The notes under the pieces are model-generated. The model was not told the origin of the DNA. It worked only from the letters and a program-made list of their open reading frames with translations, and did not search any database. From Hallella mizrahii (lineage in GTDB: Bacteria; Bacteroidota; Bacteroidia; Bacteroidales; Bacteroidaceae), in NCBI RefSeq assembly GCF_009695775.1, contig NZ_VUNG01000006.1, forward strand, positions 62,001 to 126,000: a stretch of DNA of 64,000 nt. The letters are read 5' to 3'. Position 1 is the first letter of the stretch. Each line of letters begins with the position of its first letter. The translations under genes and the position numbers were made by a program. Below are positions 18,650 through 27,531 of the stretch, one piece after another.

Positions 18650-20437
18650 ATGTCCATCGTTCTTCTCTCCATCCTTTCAATGCTGTCTGCGTTCATGCAA
18701 TACGTGCGGAACGACTATCAGCCACTCGACAACCAGTATGCTGTGTTCAAAGGTGAGCACACGGGGGCTGCCGACGAACGAGGCGTGCGCACCAATGCCG
18801 ACTTGAGCATGGTGGCAGCATTCATGGGAGAAGACTCGATGGCTCTGAAAACACTTGCCTTTGCAGTGCATACGCACAAGGCAGTACGTAAGCGTCCCTG
18901 TCTTGATGGCCGCTACTGGGGGTCTGTCTCAGCGAAGGATCATCAGTGGGAGAGCAGCCTTTGGGCAATGTCTGTGGCTTACTCTGCCTATTTCCAGTGG
19001 CAGAGATTGCCAGACTCTTTGAAGACTGACATCTACCACTTGCTGAAAGCAGAGTGCAACTACGAGTTGGAGCGGGATATCCCGACGGGTTATATTGGTG
19101 ACACCAAGGCAGAGGAAAATGGTTGGGAAGTAGATGTGCTTGCAGCTACGCTCGGTCTTTTCCCCGATGATCCGCTGGCTTCGCAATGGTTCCAACGGAT
19201 GCGTGCCTTCGCCGTCAACAGCTATTCCCATCCTACCGACGCTTTGGATACGACAGTGATCGACCCAGACTATGACGCTACACGCGTTTGTGATCTTTAC
19301 AAGGGACCGAATCTCTATCCCGACTGGACGCTTCAAAACCACGATTTCTTCCATACTTCGTATCAGAATGTAGTCATCCAGGAACTCGGTGAGGCAGCAT
19401 TGGCACTGCGGCTTTTCCAAGGTAAACGCCAGCGATGGACTTCGCGCGCTTTGCTCCACAATTGTGACAAGGTAACAGAGAACGTCCTCAACTGGCTCAC
19501 TCTGCCCGACGGAGAGCAAGCCATGCCCAACGGCAATGACTGGAGCCTCTTCCTCTATGACCAAGTGACGAGCTACGCTACGATGGCCTGTATGCAAAGA
19601 AATGCCGACGCCCTCTATTTCGAGCGGCAATGCTTAAAGCGTATAGCACAAAGACAGCAGACCACCGATGATGGTTCTTTCCTTTTGAGACCGGATGTAG
19701 GTGCCCGTCGCATGGGCGTACAGGCTCATCGGCTGCTGATGACCGAGATGATGCACCGGCTTTGGCCTACAGAAGGCATGAGTCCGACGCGCTGGACAGA
19801 CTTTGAGCGTCGTTACCATGGCAGCAAACTCTTCCCCTGTCAGCAAATCGTACGTACGCTCACTCCCCGCTGTTTCGCTTGCTTCTCGTTCAGCAAAGGC
19901 AAGAAAAGCTACACAGGATACCTCGCACCTATCCATGATGACATGACCGACAATCTCGTCATCCCCTACAGGCAATACAACACCGGCAATATTATTGGTT
20001 ATTATCAACCTACAACAGGAAAGCCAAATGCTCGACTCGTCGGTGAGCCAACGATAGACATCAAAGGAGATTACTTCATCGTGAAGGCGACGCTGGCAGA
20101 AAATGACAGTTCCATTGTCCGTAGATTCACACTGCGTAGCAGAGCCGACGGGCTGGAATACAGCGATAATGTAAAAATGAAAACGGCAGACAGACTCAAA
20201 GACTATACCGGACTGCTCGCCATCTCCACAGACGAGTTTACGGGACGAAATCATCAGGTAGACTTCCAACCCGGACTGACACGTATCGACAATCAGCTCA
20301 CCGTTCAATCTGATAGCCGTGTCAATGCACAATGGACAAAAGAGACGATAGAAAACTCCATCCGTTCCAAACGACTTGCTCCTTATGTGGCGGGGAAGCC
20401 CCAAACGCGACACCATATTATATATAGAATAGATTAG
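18650..20437 (+). CDS. Unrecognised large protein of the uronate cluster
   Basis: 595 residues; I do not recognise the family. A short hydrophobic start (MSIVLLSILSMLSAFMQ) may be a signal peptide. The first ~400 residues look all-helical with aromatic-rich turns (DGRYWGSVSAKDHQWESSLWAMS, YPDWTLQNHDFFHTSYQN), and the last ~190 look like beta-sandwich (GYLAPIHDDMTDN, IDIKGDYFIVKATLAENDSS). That order resembles alpha/alpha-toroid plus beta-sandwich polysaccharide lyases or heparinase-like proteins, but no catalytic motif is evident. RBS AGGA lies before the ATG and the gap to GH105 is 12 bp. The extreme C-terminus overlaps a reverse copy of the recurrent short motif. Confidence 0.75.
   Translation: MSIVLLSILSMLSAFMQYVRNDYQPLDNQYAVFKGEHTGAADERGVRTNADLSMVAAFMGEDSMALKTLAFAVHTHKAVRKRPCLDGRYWGSVSAKDHQWESSLWAMSVAYSAYFQWQRLPDSLKTDIYHLLKAECNYELERDIPTGYIGDTKAEENGWEVDVLAATLGLFPDDPLASQWFQRMRAFAVNSYSHPTDALDTTVIDPDYDATRVCDLYKGPNLYPDWTLQNHDFFHTSYQNVVIQELGEAALALRLFQGKRQRWTSRALLHNCDKVTENVLNWLTLPDGEQAMPNGNDWSLFLYDQVTSYATMACMQRNADALYFERQCLKRIAQRQQTTDDGSFLLRPDVGARRMGVQAHRLLMTEMMHRLWPTEGMSPTRWTDFERRYHGSKLFPCQQIVRTLTPRCFACFSFSKGKKSYTGYLAPIHDDMTDNLVIPYRQYNTGNIIGYYQPTTGKPNARLVGEPTIDIKGDYFIVKATLAENDSSIVRRFTLRSRADGLEYSDNVKMKTADRLKDYTGLLAISTDEFTGRNHQVDFQPGLTRIDNQLTVQSDSRVNAQWTKETIENSIRSKRLAPYVAGKPQTRHHIIYRID
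20410..20427 (-). repeat. Copy of recurrent motif inside a gene's 3' end
   Basis: Minus strand reads CTATATATAATATGGTGT, one change from the consensus. On the plus strand it encodes the last residues (HHIIYRI) of the unrecognised protein. Confidence 0.5.
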
Positions 20438-20545
20438 GGATTGGGTAAGATGAATATAGTATTTGAGTGGACTCGTACGTATTATATATTAGACAAAGAA
20501 TGATCGATTCAAAAATATAACATTAACATAGAAAGGAATAAGAAC

Positions 20546-21340
20546 ATGATCAACTTTTCATTGCAAGGAAAAGTGGCACTCGTCACAGGTGCTGCTTATG
20601 GTATCGGAATGGCCATCGCAGAGGCTTACGCTGAAGCTGGTGCAAAGATTGCTTTCAACTGCCGCAGCCAGCACCATCTCGATCAGGCTATGGCTGACTA
20701 TAAGGCCAAAGGCATTGAGGCTTTGGGCTATATCTGTGATGTGACCAAGGAAGACGACGTTAAGAAGATGGTTGCAGACATCGAGCAGAAGTTTGGAACC
20801 ATCGACATTCTGGTCAACAACGCCGGTATCATCAAGCGAATCCCTATGACAGAGATGAGTGCTGAAGAGTTTCGCCAGGTCATCGACATCGATCTGACTG
20901 CACCTTTCATCGTTTCCAAAGCTGTCATCCCCGGCATGATCAAGAAGGGACATGGCAAGATCATCAACATCTGCTCAATGATGAGTGAGCTCGGCCGTGA
21001 GACGGTCTCCGCCTATGCAGCCGCTAAGGGTGGTCTGAAAATGCTGACACGTAACATTTGTTCTGAGTATGGCGAATACAACATTCAGTGCAATGGTATC
21101 GGTCCGGGCTATATTGCCACACCACAGACAGCACCTTTGCGTGAGCGTCAGGCCGACGGCAGTCGTCATCCTTTCGACCAGTTCATCGTGTCTAAGACGC
21201 CTGCTGGCCGATGGGGTACAGTTGAGGACCTGCAAGGTCCAGCTGTGTTCCTGGCATCCGATGCCTCTGATTTTGTCAACGGACATATTCTCTATGTCGA
21301 CGGCGGCATCCTCGCCTACATCGGTAAACAGCCTAAGTAA
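20546..21340 (+). CDS. kduD: 2-dehydro-3-deoxy-D-gluconate 5-dehydrogenase (KduD), SDR family
   Basis: Reduces 2,5-diketo-3-deoxygluconate (DKII) to 2-keto-3-deoxygluconate. 264 residues. The cofactor loop is TGAAYGIG, then NNAG near residue 90, catalytic Ser in NICSMMSE and Y157xxxK161. A common alternative annotation for this subfamily is gluconate 5-dehydrogenase; the linked kduI and GH105 favour KduD. RBS AGGA precedes the ATG, and the next gene starts 10 bp after the stop. Confidence 0.88.
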   Translation: MINFSLQGKVALVTGAAYGIGMAIAEAYAEAGAKIAFNCRSQHHLDQAMADYKAKGIEALGYICDVTKEDDVKKMVADIEQKFGTIDILVNNAGIIKRIPMTEMSAEEFRQVIDIDLTAPFIVSKAVIPGMIKKGHGKIINICSMMSELGRETVSAYAAAKGGLKMLTRNICSEYGEYNIQCNGIGPGYIATPQTAPLRERQADGSRHPFDQFIVSKTPAGRWGTVEDLQGPAVFLASDASDFVNGHILYVDGGILAYIGKQPK

Positions 21341-21349
21341 GTCTGAACC

Positions 21350-22720
21350 ATGGATGTCTTTAGCTATATTATCAGCTTAGGCGCATCGGTCATGATGCCG
21401 ATCATCTTCACGGTGATCGGCTTGTGTATCGGCATGAAGTTCGGGCAGGCCCTCAAATCCGGACTCTATGTGGGTGTCGGCTTTGTGGGGCTGGGTGTGG
21501 TCACAGCCTTGCTGACTACCAACTTCAACGATCCGCTGAAAGCTATTTGTGACCTTTATCACCTCCAGCTCAACGTCTTCGACATGGGCTGGCCGGCTGC
21601 TGCTTCTGTTGCCTACAACACAGCTGTGGGAGCACTCATCATTCCGATCTGCCTGGGTATCAATGTGCTCATGTTGCTGACAAAGACAACAAGTACGCTC
21701 AACATTGACTTGTGGAACTACTGGCACTATGCTTTCATTGGTGCCGTGGCTTATTTTGTCATGGGTGAGAGCCTCGCCTGGGGCTATTTTGCCGCTATTG
21801 TGTGTTACATCATCACGTTGGTTCTTGCAGATATCACTGCCACGAAGTTCCAAAAGTACTATGATCTCGAGGGCATCAGCATTCCGCAACCATTCTGTCA
21901 GAGTTTTATGCCCTTTGCTGTCGTCATCAATAAAGCTCTCGACAAGATTCCGGGATTCTCCCGTCTCGACGTAGACGCAGAAGGTCTCAAGCGCAAGTTC
22001 GGTGTCTTCGGCGAGCCTTTGCTCCTCGGTGTCATCGTCGGTATTCTCATCGGAGTGGCAGCTCATTTCGACGTAAAGATGGTCTTGACTTTAGGCGTGA
22101 CCATGGGTGCTGTCATGGAACTCATTCCCCGCATCACCAAACTGTTCATAGACGGCTTGAAGCCTATCTCTGTCAAGGCACAAGAGATGGTTGACAAGCG
22201 ACTCCACGGACGTAAGGTGCACATCGGTATGAGCCCCGCGCTAGTCATCGGACACCCGACCACACTCGTTGTCTCGATTCTGTTGATCCCCACCGTGCTT
22301 GTCGTCTCCGTCATTCTGCCGGGCAATCAGTTCCTTCCGTTAGCCTCCTTGGCCGGTATGTTCTATCTCTTCCCGATCGTCCTGCCCTATACTAAGGGCA
22401 ACGTAGTGAAGACATTTATCATCGGTCTTGTGGCTTTGATATTCGGCTTGTACTTTGTCACCGACATGGCACCTGACTTCACACTGGCAGCCAATGCTGT
22501 CTTTGAGGCCACCAAGGACAAAGCAGCGCAGATTCCTCAAGGTTTCACAGGAGGAGCGCTCGATTTCGCCTCGTCGCTCATCGGCTGGGTGATCTACAAG
22601 CTCACGTGCTATGTCCGCTATGTTGGTCCGGCCTCTCTGGTGTTGCTTACCTTAGCCCTGATGGTCTATAACCATAAGCAGATCGTCAAAAATGAAAAGT
22701 TGGCAAACAGCAACAAGTAA
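21350..22720 (+). CDS. Orphan PTS galactitol-type IIC family membrane transporter
   Basis: 456 residues, with about ten or more hydrophobic segments, resembling the membrane channel of galactitol-type PTS (EIIC-Gat): MMPIIFTVIGLCIGMKFGQ, then GWPAAASVAYNTAVGALIIP, then GHPTTLVVSILLIPTVLVV. No IIA, IIB, EI or HPr gene lies in this window, and Bacteroidota mostly lack a sugar PTS, so it probably works as a non-phosphorylating transporter. It lies between kduD (10 bp) and kduI (82 bp), which makes unsaturated-uronate products the likely cargo. That substrate is inference. Confidence 0.85.
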   Translation: MDVFSYIISLGASVMMPIIFTVIGLCIGMKFGQALKSGLYVGVGFVGLGVVTALLTTNFNDPLKAICDLYHLQLNVFDMGWPAAASVAYNTAVGALIIPICLGINVLMLLTKTTSTLNIDLWNYWHYAFIGAVAYFVMGESLAWGYFAAIVCYIITLVLADITATKFQKYYDLEGISIPQPFCQSFMPFAVVINKALDKIPGFSRLDVDAEGLKRKFGVFGEPLLLGVIVGILIGVAAHFDVKMVLTLGVTMGAVMELIPRITKLFIDGLKPISVKAQEMVDKRLHGRKVHIGMSPALVIGHPTTLVVSILLIPTVLVVSVILPGNQFLPLASLAGMFYLFPIVLPYTKGNVVKTFIIGLVALIFGLYFVTDMAPDFTLAANAVFEATKDKAAQIPQGFTGGALDFASSLIGWVIYKLTCYVRYVGPASLVLLTLALMVYNHKQIVKNEKLANSNK

Positions 22721-22732
22721 AGTTGGAAACAA

Positions 22733-22750
22733 CAATATATAATAAGGTGT
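22733..22750 (+). repeat. Copy of recurrent motif (CAATATATAATAAGGTGT)
   Basis: Close match to the consensus, 12 bp after the IIC stop and 52 bp before kduI, in the direction of the genes. Confidence 0.55.
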
Positions 22751-22802
22751 GTCAATCCATAAGAATGGCACATGTTCAATACTGTATTTGGAATAAGAAA
22801 AT

Positions 22803-23783
22803 ATGATGAAGAAGTTTATGATAGCGTTGTTTCTCTGTCTGGCAACAGTACAGGGCTTCGCACAAAATTGCAAAACCAATTTATATCCTATGAAGAGTGA
22901 AAATGCTTATACACACTATAATGTGCGCTATGCCACCAGTCCGGTAGATGCCAAGCACTATACCACAGACCGTCTGCGTCAGGAATACCTTATCCAAAAG
23001 GTCTTTGTACCCGGTGAGGTCAACTGGACTTATTCCCTCTTTGACCGTTTCCTCATTGGGGGAGCCGAGCCGACAACACAGCCTTTGACGCTGACGAGCA
23101 TCGCACCGCTCTATACAGAGAAGACTACGGACAAAAAACGTTTGCTCGACAACCGTGAGATCGGCATCATCAACATCGGTGGTGACGGTACTGTGACGGT
23201 GGACGGCAAGAGTTATGACCTGAAATTTCAGGAAGCCATCTATATTGGCCGTGCTGACGCAAAGAACGATCATCAGATCGTGCTCAGCAGTAAAGACGCA
23301 ACCAATCCGGCTAAGTTTTACATGAACTCAGCCTGTGCTCACCAGACCTACCCCACAAAAAAGGTGACACTCAAGGATGCCAACAACATCGTGGCAGGAA
23401 GTCTTAAGGAGAGCAATGCCCGTGTCATCCATCAGCTGATCATTGACGGTGTTGCCGGCGTGCGCACCTGCCAGCTTCAGATGGGTGTCACCGAGTTGCA
23501 AGAGGGTAGTGTTTGGAACACCATGCCTGCTCATACCCATCTTCGCCGCATGGAGACCTACCTCTATTATAAGGTTCCCGACGGCCAGCGTATCCTGCAC
23601 GTCATGGGTGAGCCCAAGGAGACACGTCCCATGTGGCTGAGCAATGAAGAAGCCGTCATTTCCCCTTCATGGTCCGTGCACTGTGCAGCCGGAACCAGCA
23701 ACTACACCTTTATCTGGGGTATGGCCGGTGAAAACCTCGACTACGGTGACATGCAGAAGGTGATGCCAAAGGATTTTGAATAG
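22803..23783 (+). CDS. kduI: 5-dehydro-4-deoxy-D-glucuronate isomerase with signal peptide
   Basis: Isomerises 5-keto-4-deoxyuronate (DKI) to DKII. 326 residues, against about 280 for the usual cytosolic enzyme. The metal-binding cupin motif is intact: H244-T-H246 and E251 in PAHTHLRRME, and H293 in PSWSVHCAAGT; FIWGMAGENLDYGDM is the family C-terminal block. The extra N-terminus is a textbook signal peptide (MMKKFMIALFLCLATVQGFA|QN), so the enzyme is predicted to be periplasmic. The next in-frame ATG (residue 31, MKSENAY) would give a cytosolic form but has no good ribosome site. Confidence 0.92.
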   Translation: MMKKFMIALFLCLATVQGFAQNCKTNLYPMKSENAYTHYNVRYATSPVDAKHYTTDRLRQEYLIQKVFVPGEVNWTYSLFDRFLIGGAEPTTQPLTLTSIAPLYTEKTTDKKRLLDNREIGIINIGGDGTVTVDGKSYDLKFQEAIYIGRADAKNDHQIVLSSKDATNPAKFYMNSACAHQTYPTKKVTLKDANNIVAGSLKESNARVIHQLIIDGVAGVRTCQLQMGVTELQEGSVWNTMPAHTHLRRMETYLYYKVPDGQRILHVMGEPKETRPMWLSNEEAVISPSWSVHCAAGTSNYTFIWGMAGENLDYGDMQKVMPKDFE

Positions 23784-23838
23784 AATAGAAAGGCACATTC
23801 CACCTATTTTTGAATAATAGATTCATTTGAAACAAACA

Positions 23839-25053
23839 ATGTTCCCATTCAGAAAACACATGAATCGACTTCTCAATCAGCAATACCAACCACTACAATC
23901 CACAAAGTTAGCAGCAGTTGGCGTGTCTTTGCTGTCATTTGTCCTGCTGATTCCGTCTACTACTCTTTCTGCAGAGCCTCGCTCCGAAACTCAGGTGAAG
24001 GTGCTGACCTTCCATAACCCTTCATCATTCCAGCGCGATGAAGTCGTGGAAGTCAAGGGCTGTGAACTCTGCAAAGCATTGGGAGTGAAGGCCGGAACAT
24101 CCGTTGTCGTCAAAGACAAACGAGGCAACGAGGTGACTTCTCAGTGGGATCATGACGGCAACCTGCTGGTCGACGTCTTTGTTCGTCCGATGTCCACAAC
24201 GACCTATACCGTTGCCGTGGGTCAGCCCTCGAAATACCGTCAATGGGTCTACGGCCGTCTCGTCCCGGAACGTAAGGATGATATAGCGTGGGAAAACGAC
24301 CGCGGTGCCTATCGCATCTATGGTCCGGCACTGGAGAAGACCGGCGAACGCTCGTTTGGTACGGACGTATGGGTGAAGAACACCCCCGATCTCGTCATCA
24401 ACGACCGTTATGCCGGTGATGAGAAAGGCGTATCCTATCATGTCGATCACGGCACGGGCTATGATCCCTACGATGTAGGTCCTACGCTCGGCTGCGGTGC
24501 GCCGGGCTTGCTTATCGACGGCAAGCTCAAGATGCCTTACTGCTGGAAGACCTACAAGATACTGGACAACGGGCCACTACGCTTCACCGTCGAGGTGAGC
24601 TATGGCAATGAACATCGCATCATCAGCCTTGACAAAGGCAGCAACTTCAACCGTATGACCGTCTGGTATGACCAGTTGCCTGCCGGTGCACGCCTCGCCA
24701 CAGGTGTCGTACTCCATGACGCAGACTCTACTACTGTCGTCTTGGGCAAAGACTACGTGCAGTATGCCGATCCCACTGACAACATCTATGCCAACAACTG
24801 CCAGGTGTTTGTCGCCACACTCTTCCCTGATGGTGTCGACTCCACCTTTGTCTTGCCGCTCGATCATCCCGATAAGATCCGCTATGCCCACGCCTTAGGT
24901 ACGCGTCCGCTGAAGAGCGGAGAGCGTTATACCTACTACTTCGGCTCTGCCTGGAGCCGCTATGATGTTCGCACCCAACGTGAGTGGCAATTGCGCATCG
25001 ACGAGACACTCGAGTCACTGCGGCATCCTGTGAACTACATGTTCTCAAAGTAA
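23839..25053 (+). CDS. Exported DUF4861 domain protein
   Basis: About 404 residues. An N-terminal region followed by a hydrophobic stretch (AAVGVSLLSFVLLIPSTTLSA) is probably a signal peptide. The start is uncertain: ATG 23839 or 23860; an in-frame TTG at 23827 is less likely. The body matches DUF4861 (VYGRLVPERKDDIAWENDRGA near residue 140, DYVQYADPTDNIYANN near 310), a domain found in pectin and alginate utilisation loci, whose reaction I cannot state. Last gene of the uronate cluster, followed by a terminator at 25090. Confidence 0.82.
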   Translation: MFPFRKHMNRLLNQQYQPLQSTKLAAVGVSLLSFVLLIPSTTLSAEPRSETQVKVLTFHNPSSFQRDEVVEVKGCELCKALGVKAGTSVVVKDKRGNEVTSQWDHDGNLLVDVFVRPMSTTTYTVAVGQPSKYRQWVYGRLVPERKDDIAWENDRGAYRIYGPALEKTGERSFGTDVWVKNTPDLVINDRYAGDEKGVSYHVDHGTGYDPYDVGPTLGCGAPGLLIDGKLKMPYCWKTYKILDNGPLRFTVEVSYGNEHRIISLDKGSNFNRMTVWYDQLPAGARLATGVVLHDADSTTVVLGKDYVQYADPTDNIYANNCQVFVATLFPDGVDSTFVLPLDHPDKIRYAHALGTRPLKSGERYTYYFGSAWSRYDVRTQREWQLRIDETLESLRHPVNYMFSK

Positions 25054-25089
25054 AATACTACTGTTTTCATAGACATTCATTCTTCCATG

Positions 25090-25130
25090 AGTTCTGACCT
25101 TATACTTTAATGGTGAGGTCAGAACTTTTT
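25090..25130 (+). terminator. Rho-independent terminator ending the uronate cluster
   Basis: Perfect 11-bp stem AGTTCTGACCT / AGGTCAGAACT, 15-nt loop, then TTTT. Confidence 0.8.
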
Positions 25131-25151
25131 GTATGTGTTATACCCGACACA

Positions 25152-25188
25152 CAAAAAAAAGGTGCCCTTGCCTCACGGCAAAAGCACC
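25152..25188 (-). terminator. Rho-independent terminator of glnN
   Basis: On the minus strand the stem GGTGC...GCACC, with inner TTGCC-GTGA-GGCAA, is followed by eight Ts (25160 down to 25153). It lies 44 bp beyond the glnN stop. Confidence 0.75.
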
Positions 25189-25231
25189 AAGCAAACTTAA
25201 ACAACCAATAAAAGAAATAGATTGTCCTTGC

Positions 25232-27421
25232 TTATCGGATGAACAGAAGCTCGCGATACTTCGGCAGCGTCCAAAGCTCGTCGGCAACTACCAGCTCCAG
25301 CTTGTCGATCTGATAACGGATCGGCTGGAACTTCGACTCCACGGTGTCATGGTAGGCGACAGCCTTCTCGCGGGCATCTTCTATCTTATTAGCGACCTTA
25401 CGGGCATTGACAAGGTCTTCTACACCCTTCTCAATGATGGAGGTACGCTCAGCAATTTCCTTAATGATCTTCAGGTTGCGCTCACTGAGTTTCTTGCCTT
25501 CCTCAGCTCCGAAGATGTCCATCATGTTCTCCACATTCTTGGCCAACTGGCTCTGATAGTGAGTAGCTACCGGGATGATGTGGTTCATACTCAGGTCTCC
25601 GAGTACACGAGCCTCGATCTGAAGCTTCTTGGTATAGGTTTCCCACTTCACTTCGTTACGTGCTTTCAGCTCGTTCTCCTTCATCACGCCCATCGACTCA
25701 AACATCTTGATGCTTGCATCGTCGAGGTAGCGGTCAAAGATCACGGGGCAGCTCTTCTCGGTGTCCAGACCACGTTTCTCAGCCTCAGCAACCCATTCGT
25801 CGCTGTAGCCGTTGCCGTCGAAGTGGATAGGAGCGCAGGTCTTGATGTCAGAACGCAACACGTCGATGATGGCAGAGAACTTGTCTTCGCCTTTGGCAAT
25901 GATAGCATCGACACGCTTTTTGAAGTCTGTCAGAGCCTCAGCGACAGCAGTGTTCAGTACGATCATGGCGCTGGCGCAGTTAGCCTCAGAGCCTACAGCA
26001 CGGAACTCAAAGCGGTTGCCGGTGAAAGCAAATGGAGAAGTACGGTTGCGGTCGGTGTTGTCGCGCATGATATCAGGAATCTCAGGGATATCAATCGTCA
26101 CGCCCTCTTTGCCCTTGATATTGAACAGGTCTTTCTTGTCAGCTTTCTCGATATGGTCAAGAATGTCAGAAACCTGCTTGCCAAGGAAGGAAGAGATGAT
26201 TGCTGGAGGTGCTTCGTTGGCGCCCAGACGGTGAGCGTTGGTAGCACTCATGATAGAAGCTTTCAGCAGACCATTGTGCTTGTATACGCCCATCAACGTC
26301 TCGACGATGAACACCATGAAGCGAAGGTTGTCCTCAGGAGTCTTGCCTGGACCGTGGAGCAGGATGCCCGTGTCGGTAGAAAGACTCCAGTTGTTGTGCT
26401 TACCGGAACCGTTGATGCCGTCGAAAGGCTTTTCGTGAAGCAGTACCTGGAAGCCATGCTTGCGGGCAACCTTCTTCATCAGGCTCATCAACAGCATGTT
26501 GTGGTCGACAGCCAAGTTTGTTTCCTCGAAGATAGGAGCGCACTCAAACTGGTTAGGAGCGACCTCGTTGTGACGTGTTTTGCAGGGAATGCCAAGCTCC
26601 AAAGCCTGAATCTCAAGGTCTTTCATGAAGGCCTGAACACGCTCGGGAATGGTTCCGAAGTAGTGGTCGTCCATCTGCTGGTCCTTGGCAGAGCTGTGGC
26701 CCATCAGTGTGCGGCCTGTCAGCATAAGGTCAGGACGTGCGGCATAGAGATCCTCGTCGACGAGGAAGTACTCCTGCTCCCATCCCAAGTTGCTGATACA
26801 CTTCTTCACGTCGGGATAGAAATAATGACAGACATCGGTAGCGGCAACGTTCACGGCGTGGAGCGCGCGCAGCAGAGGTGCCTTGTAGTCCAGAGCCTCA
26901 CCGGTGTACGAAATGAAGATCGTCGGGATACACAGCGTGTCGTCGATGATAAACACAGGTGATGTAGGATCCCAAGCAGAGTAGCCACGTGCCTCAAAGG
27001 TCGAGCGGATACCGCCGGAGGGGAAGCTGGATGCGTCAGGCTCCTGCTGTACGAGCAGCTTACCGGAGAATTCCTCAATCATACCGCCCTTGCCGTCATG
27101 CTCGATAAAAGCGTCATGCTTCTCTGCCGTTCCCTCTGTCAGAGGCTGGAACCAGTGAGTATAGTGTGTGACGCCATTCTCGTCGGCCCACTGCTTCATG
27201 CCTGCTGCCACTGCATCGGCAATGCTGCGATCGAGCTGTGCACCGTTGTCGATAACATCAATAAGTTTGTCATACACTTTCGACGGAAGATATTTGTACA
27301 TCTTCTGACGGTTGAACACTTTCTTGCCGAAGAATTCTGAAGGACGCTCTACCGGTGAGATGACCTCAACGGGCTTTCTGCGTGATGCCTCAGCGACGGC
27401 ATCAAATCGTAAACTAGTCAT
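25232..27421 (-). CDS. glnN: Type III glutamine synthetase
   Basis: Makes glutamine from glutamate, ammonium and ATP. 729 residues, the size of GSIII, and clearly unlike GSI (about 470). Family blocks: FGKKVFNRQKMYKYLPSKVY, then THYTHWFQPLTEGTAEKHDAF, GGIRSTFEARGYSAWDPTSP, LHEKPFDGINGSGKHNNWSL and NRTSPFAFTGNRFEFRAVGS. Its leader contains a hairpin (27457-27483), and a frameshifted outer-membrane gene lies 110 bp upstream in the same direction. It sits with P-II, Amt and AsnB genes, so nitrogen control is likely. Confidence 0.97.
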   Translation of the reverse strand: MTSLRFDAVAEASRRKPVEVISPVERPSEFFGKKVFNRQKMYKYLPSKVYDKLIDVIDNGAQLDRSIADAVAAGMKQWADENGVTHYTHWFQPLTEGTAEKHDAFIEHDGKGGMIEEFSGKLLVQQEPDASSFPSGGIRSTFEARGYSAWDPTSPVFIIDDTLCIPTIFISYTGEALDYKAPLLRALHAVNVAATDVCHYFYPDVKKCISNLGWEQEYFLVDEDLYAARPDLMLTGRTLMGHSSAKDQQMDDHYFGTIPERVQAFMKDLEIQALELGIPCKTRHNEVAPNQFECAPIFEETNLAVDHNMLLMSLMKKVARKHGFQVLLHEKPFDGINGSGKHNNWSLSTDTGILLHGPGKTPEDNLRFMVFIVETLMGVYKHNGLLKASIMSATNAHRLGANEAPPAIISSFLGKQVSDILDHIEKADKKDLFNIKGKEGVTIDIPEIPDIMRDNTDRNRTSPFAFTGNRFEFRAVGSEANCASAMIVLNTAVAEALTDFKKRVDAIIAKGEDKFSAIIDVLRSDIKTCAPIHFDGNGYSDEWVAEAEKRGLDTEKSCPVIFDRYLDDASIKMFESMGVMKENELKARNEVKWETYTKKLQIEARVLGDLSMNHIIPVATHYQSQLAKNVENMMDIFGAEEGKKLSERNLKIIKEIAERTSIIEKGVEDLVNARKVANKIEDAREKAVAYHDTVESKFQPIRYQIDKLELVVADELWTLPKYRELLFIR

Positions 27422-27456
27422 ATTTCTTAATGTTGATGTTAAAGTTCTTTATAGAG

Positions 27457-27483
27457 GTGGTGCCTCGCTGAGGAGGTCACCAC
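27457..27483 (-). promoter_or_regulatory. Hairpin in the glnN leader
   Basis: On the minus strand GTGGTGACCTCC...GGCACCAC folds back just 36 nt before the glnN ATG. It could attenuate translation or read-through from the upstream gene. No known riboswitch class was recognised. Confidence 0.35.
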
Positions 27484-27531
27484 GTTGTTTTTTGTTTTTA
27501 TTAGCAGGCTGTTCCTGCTGTCGGTTGTGGG

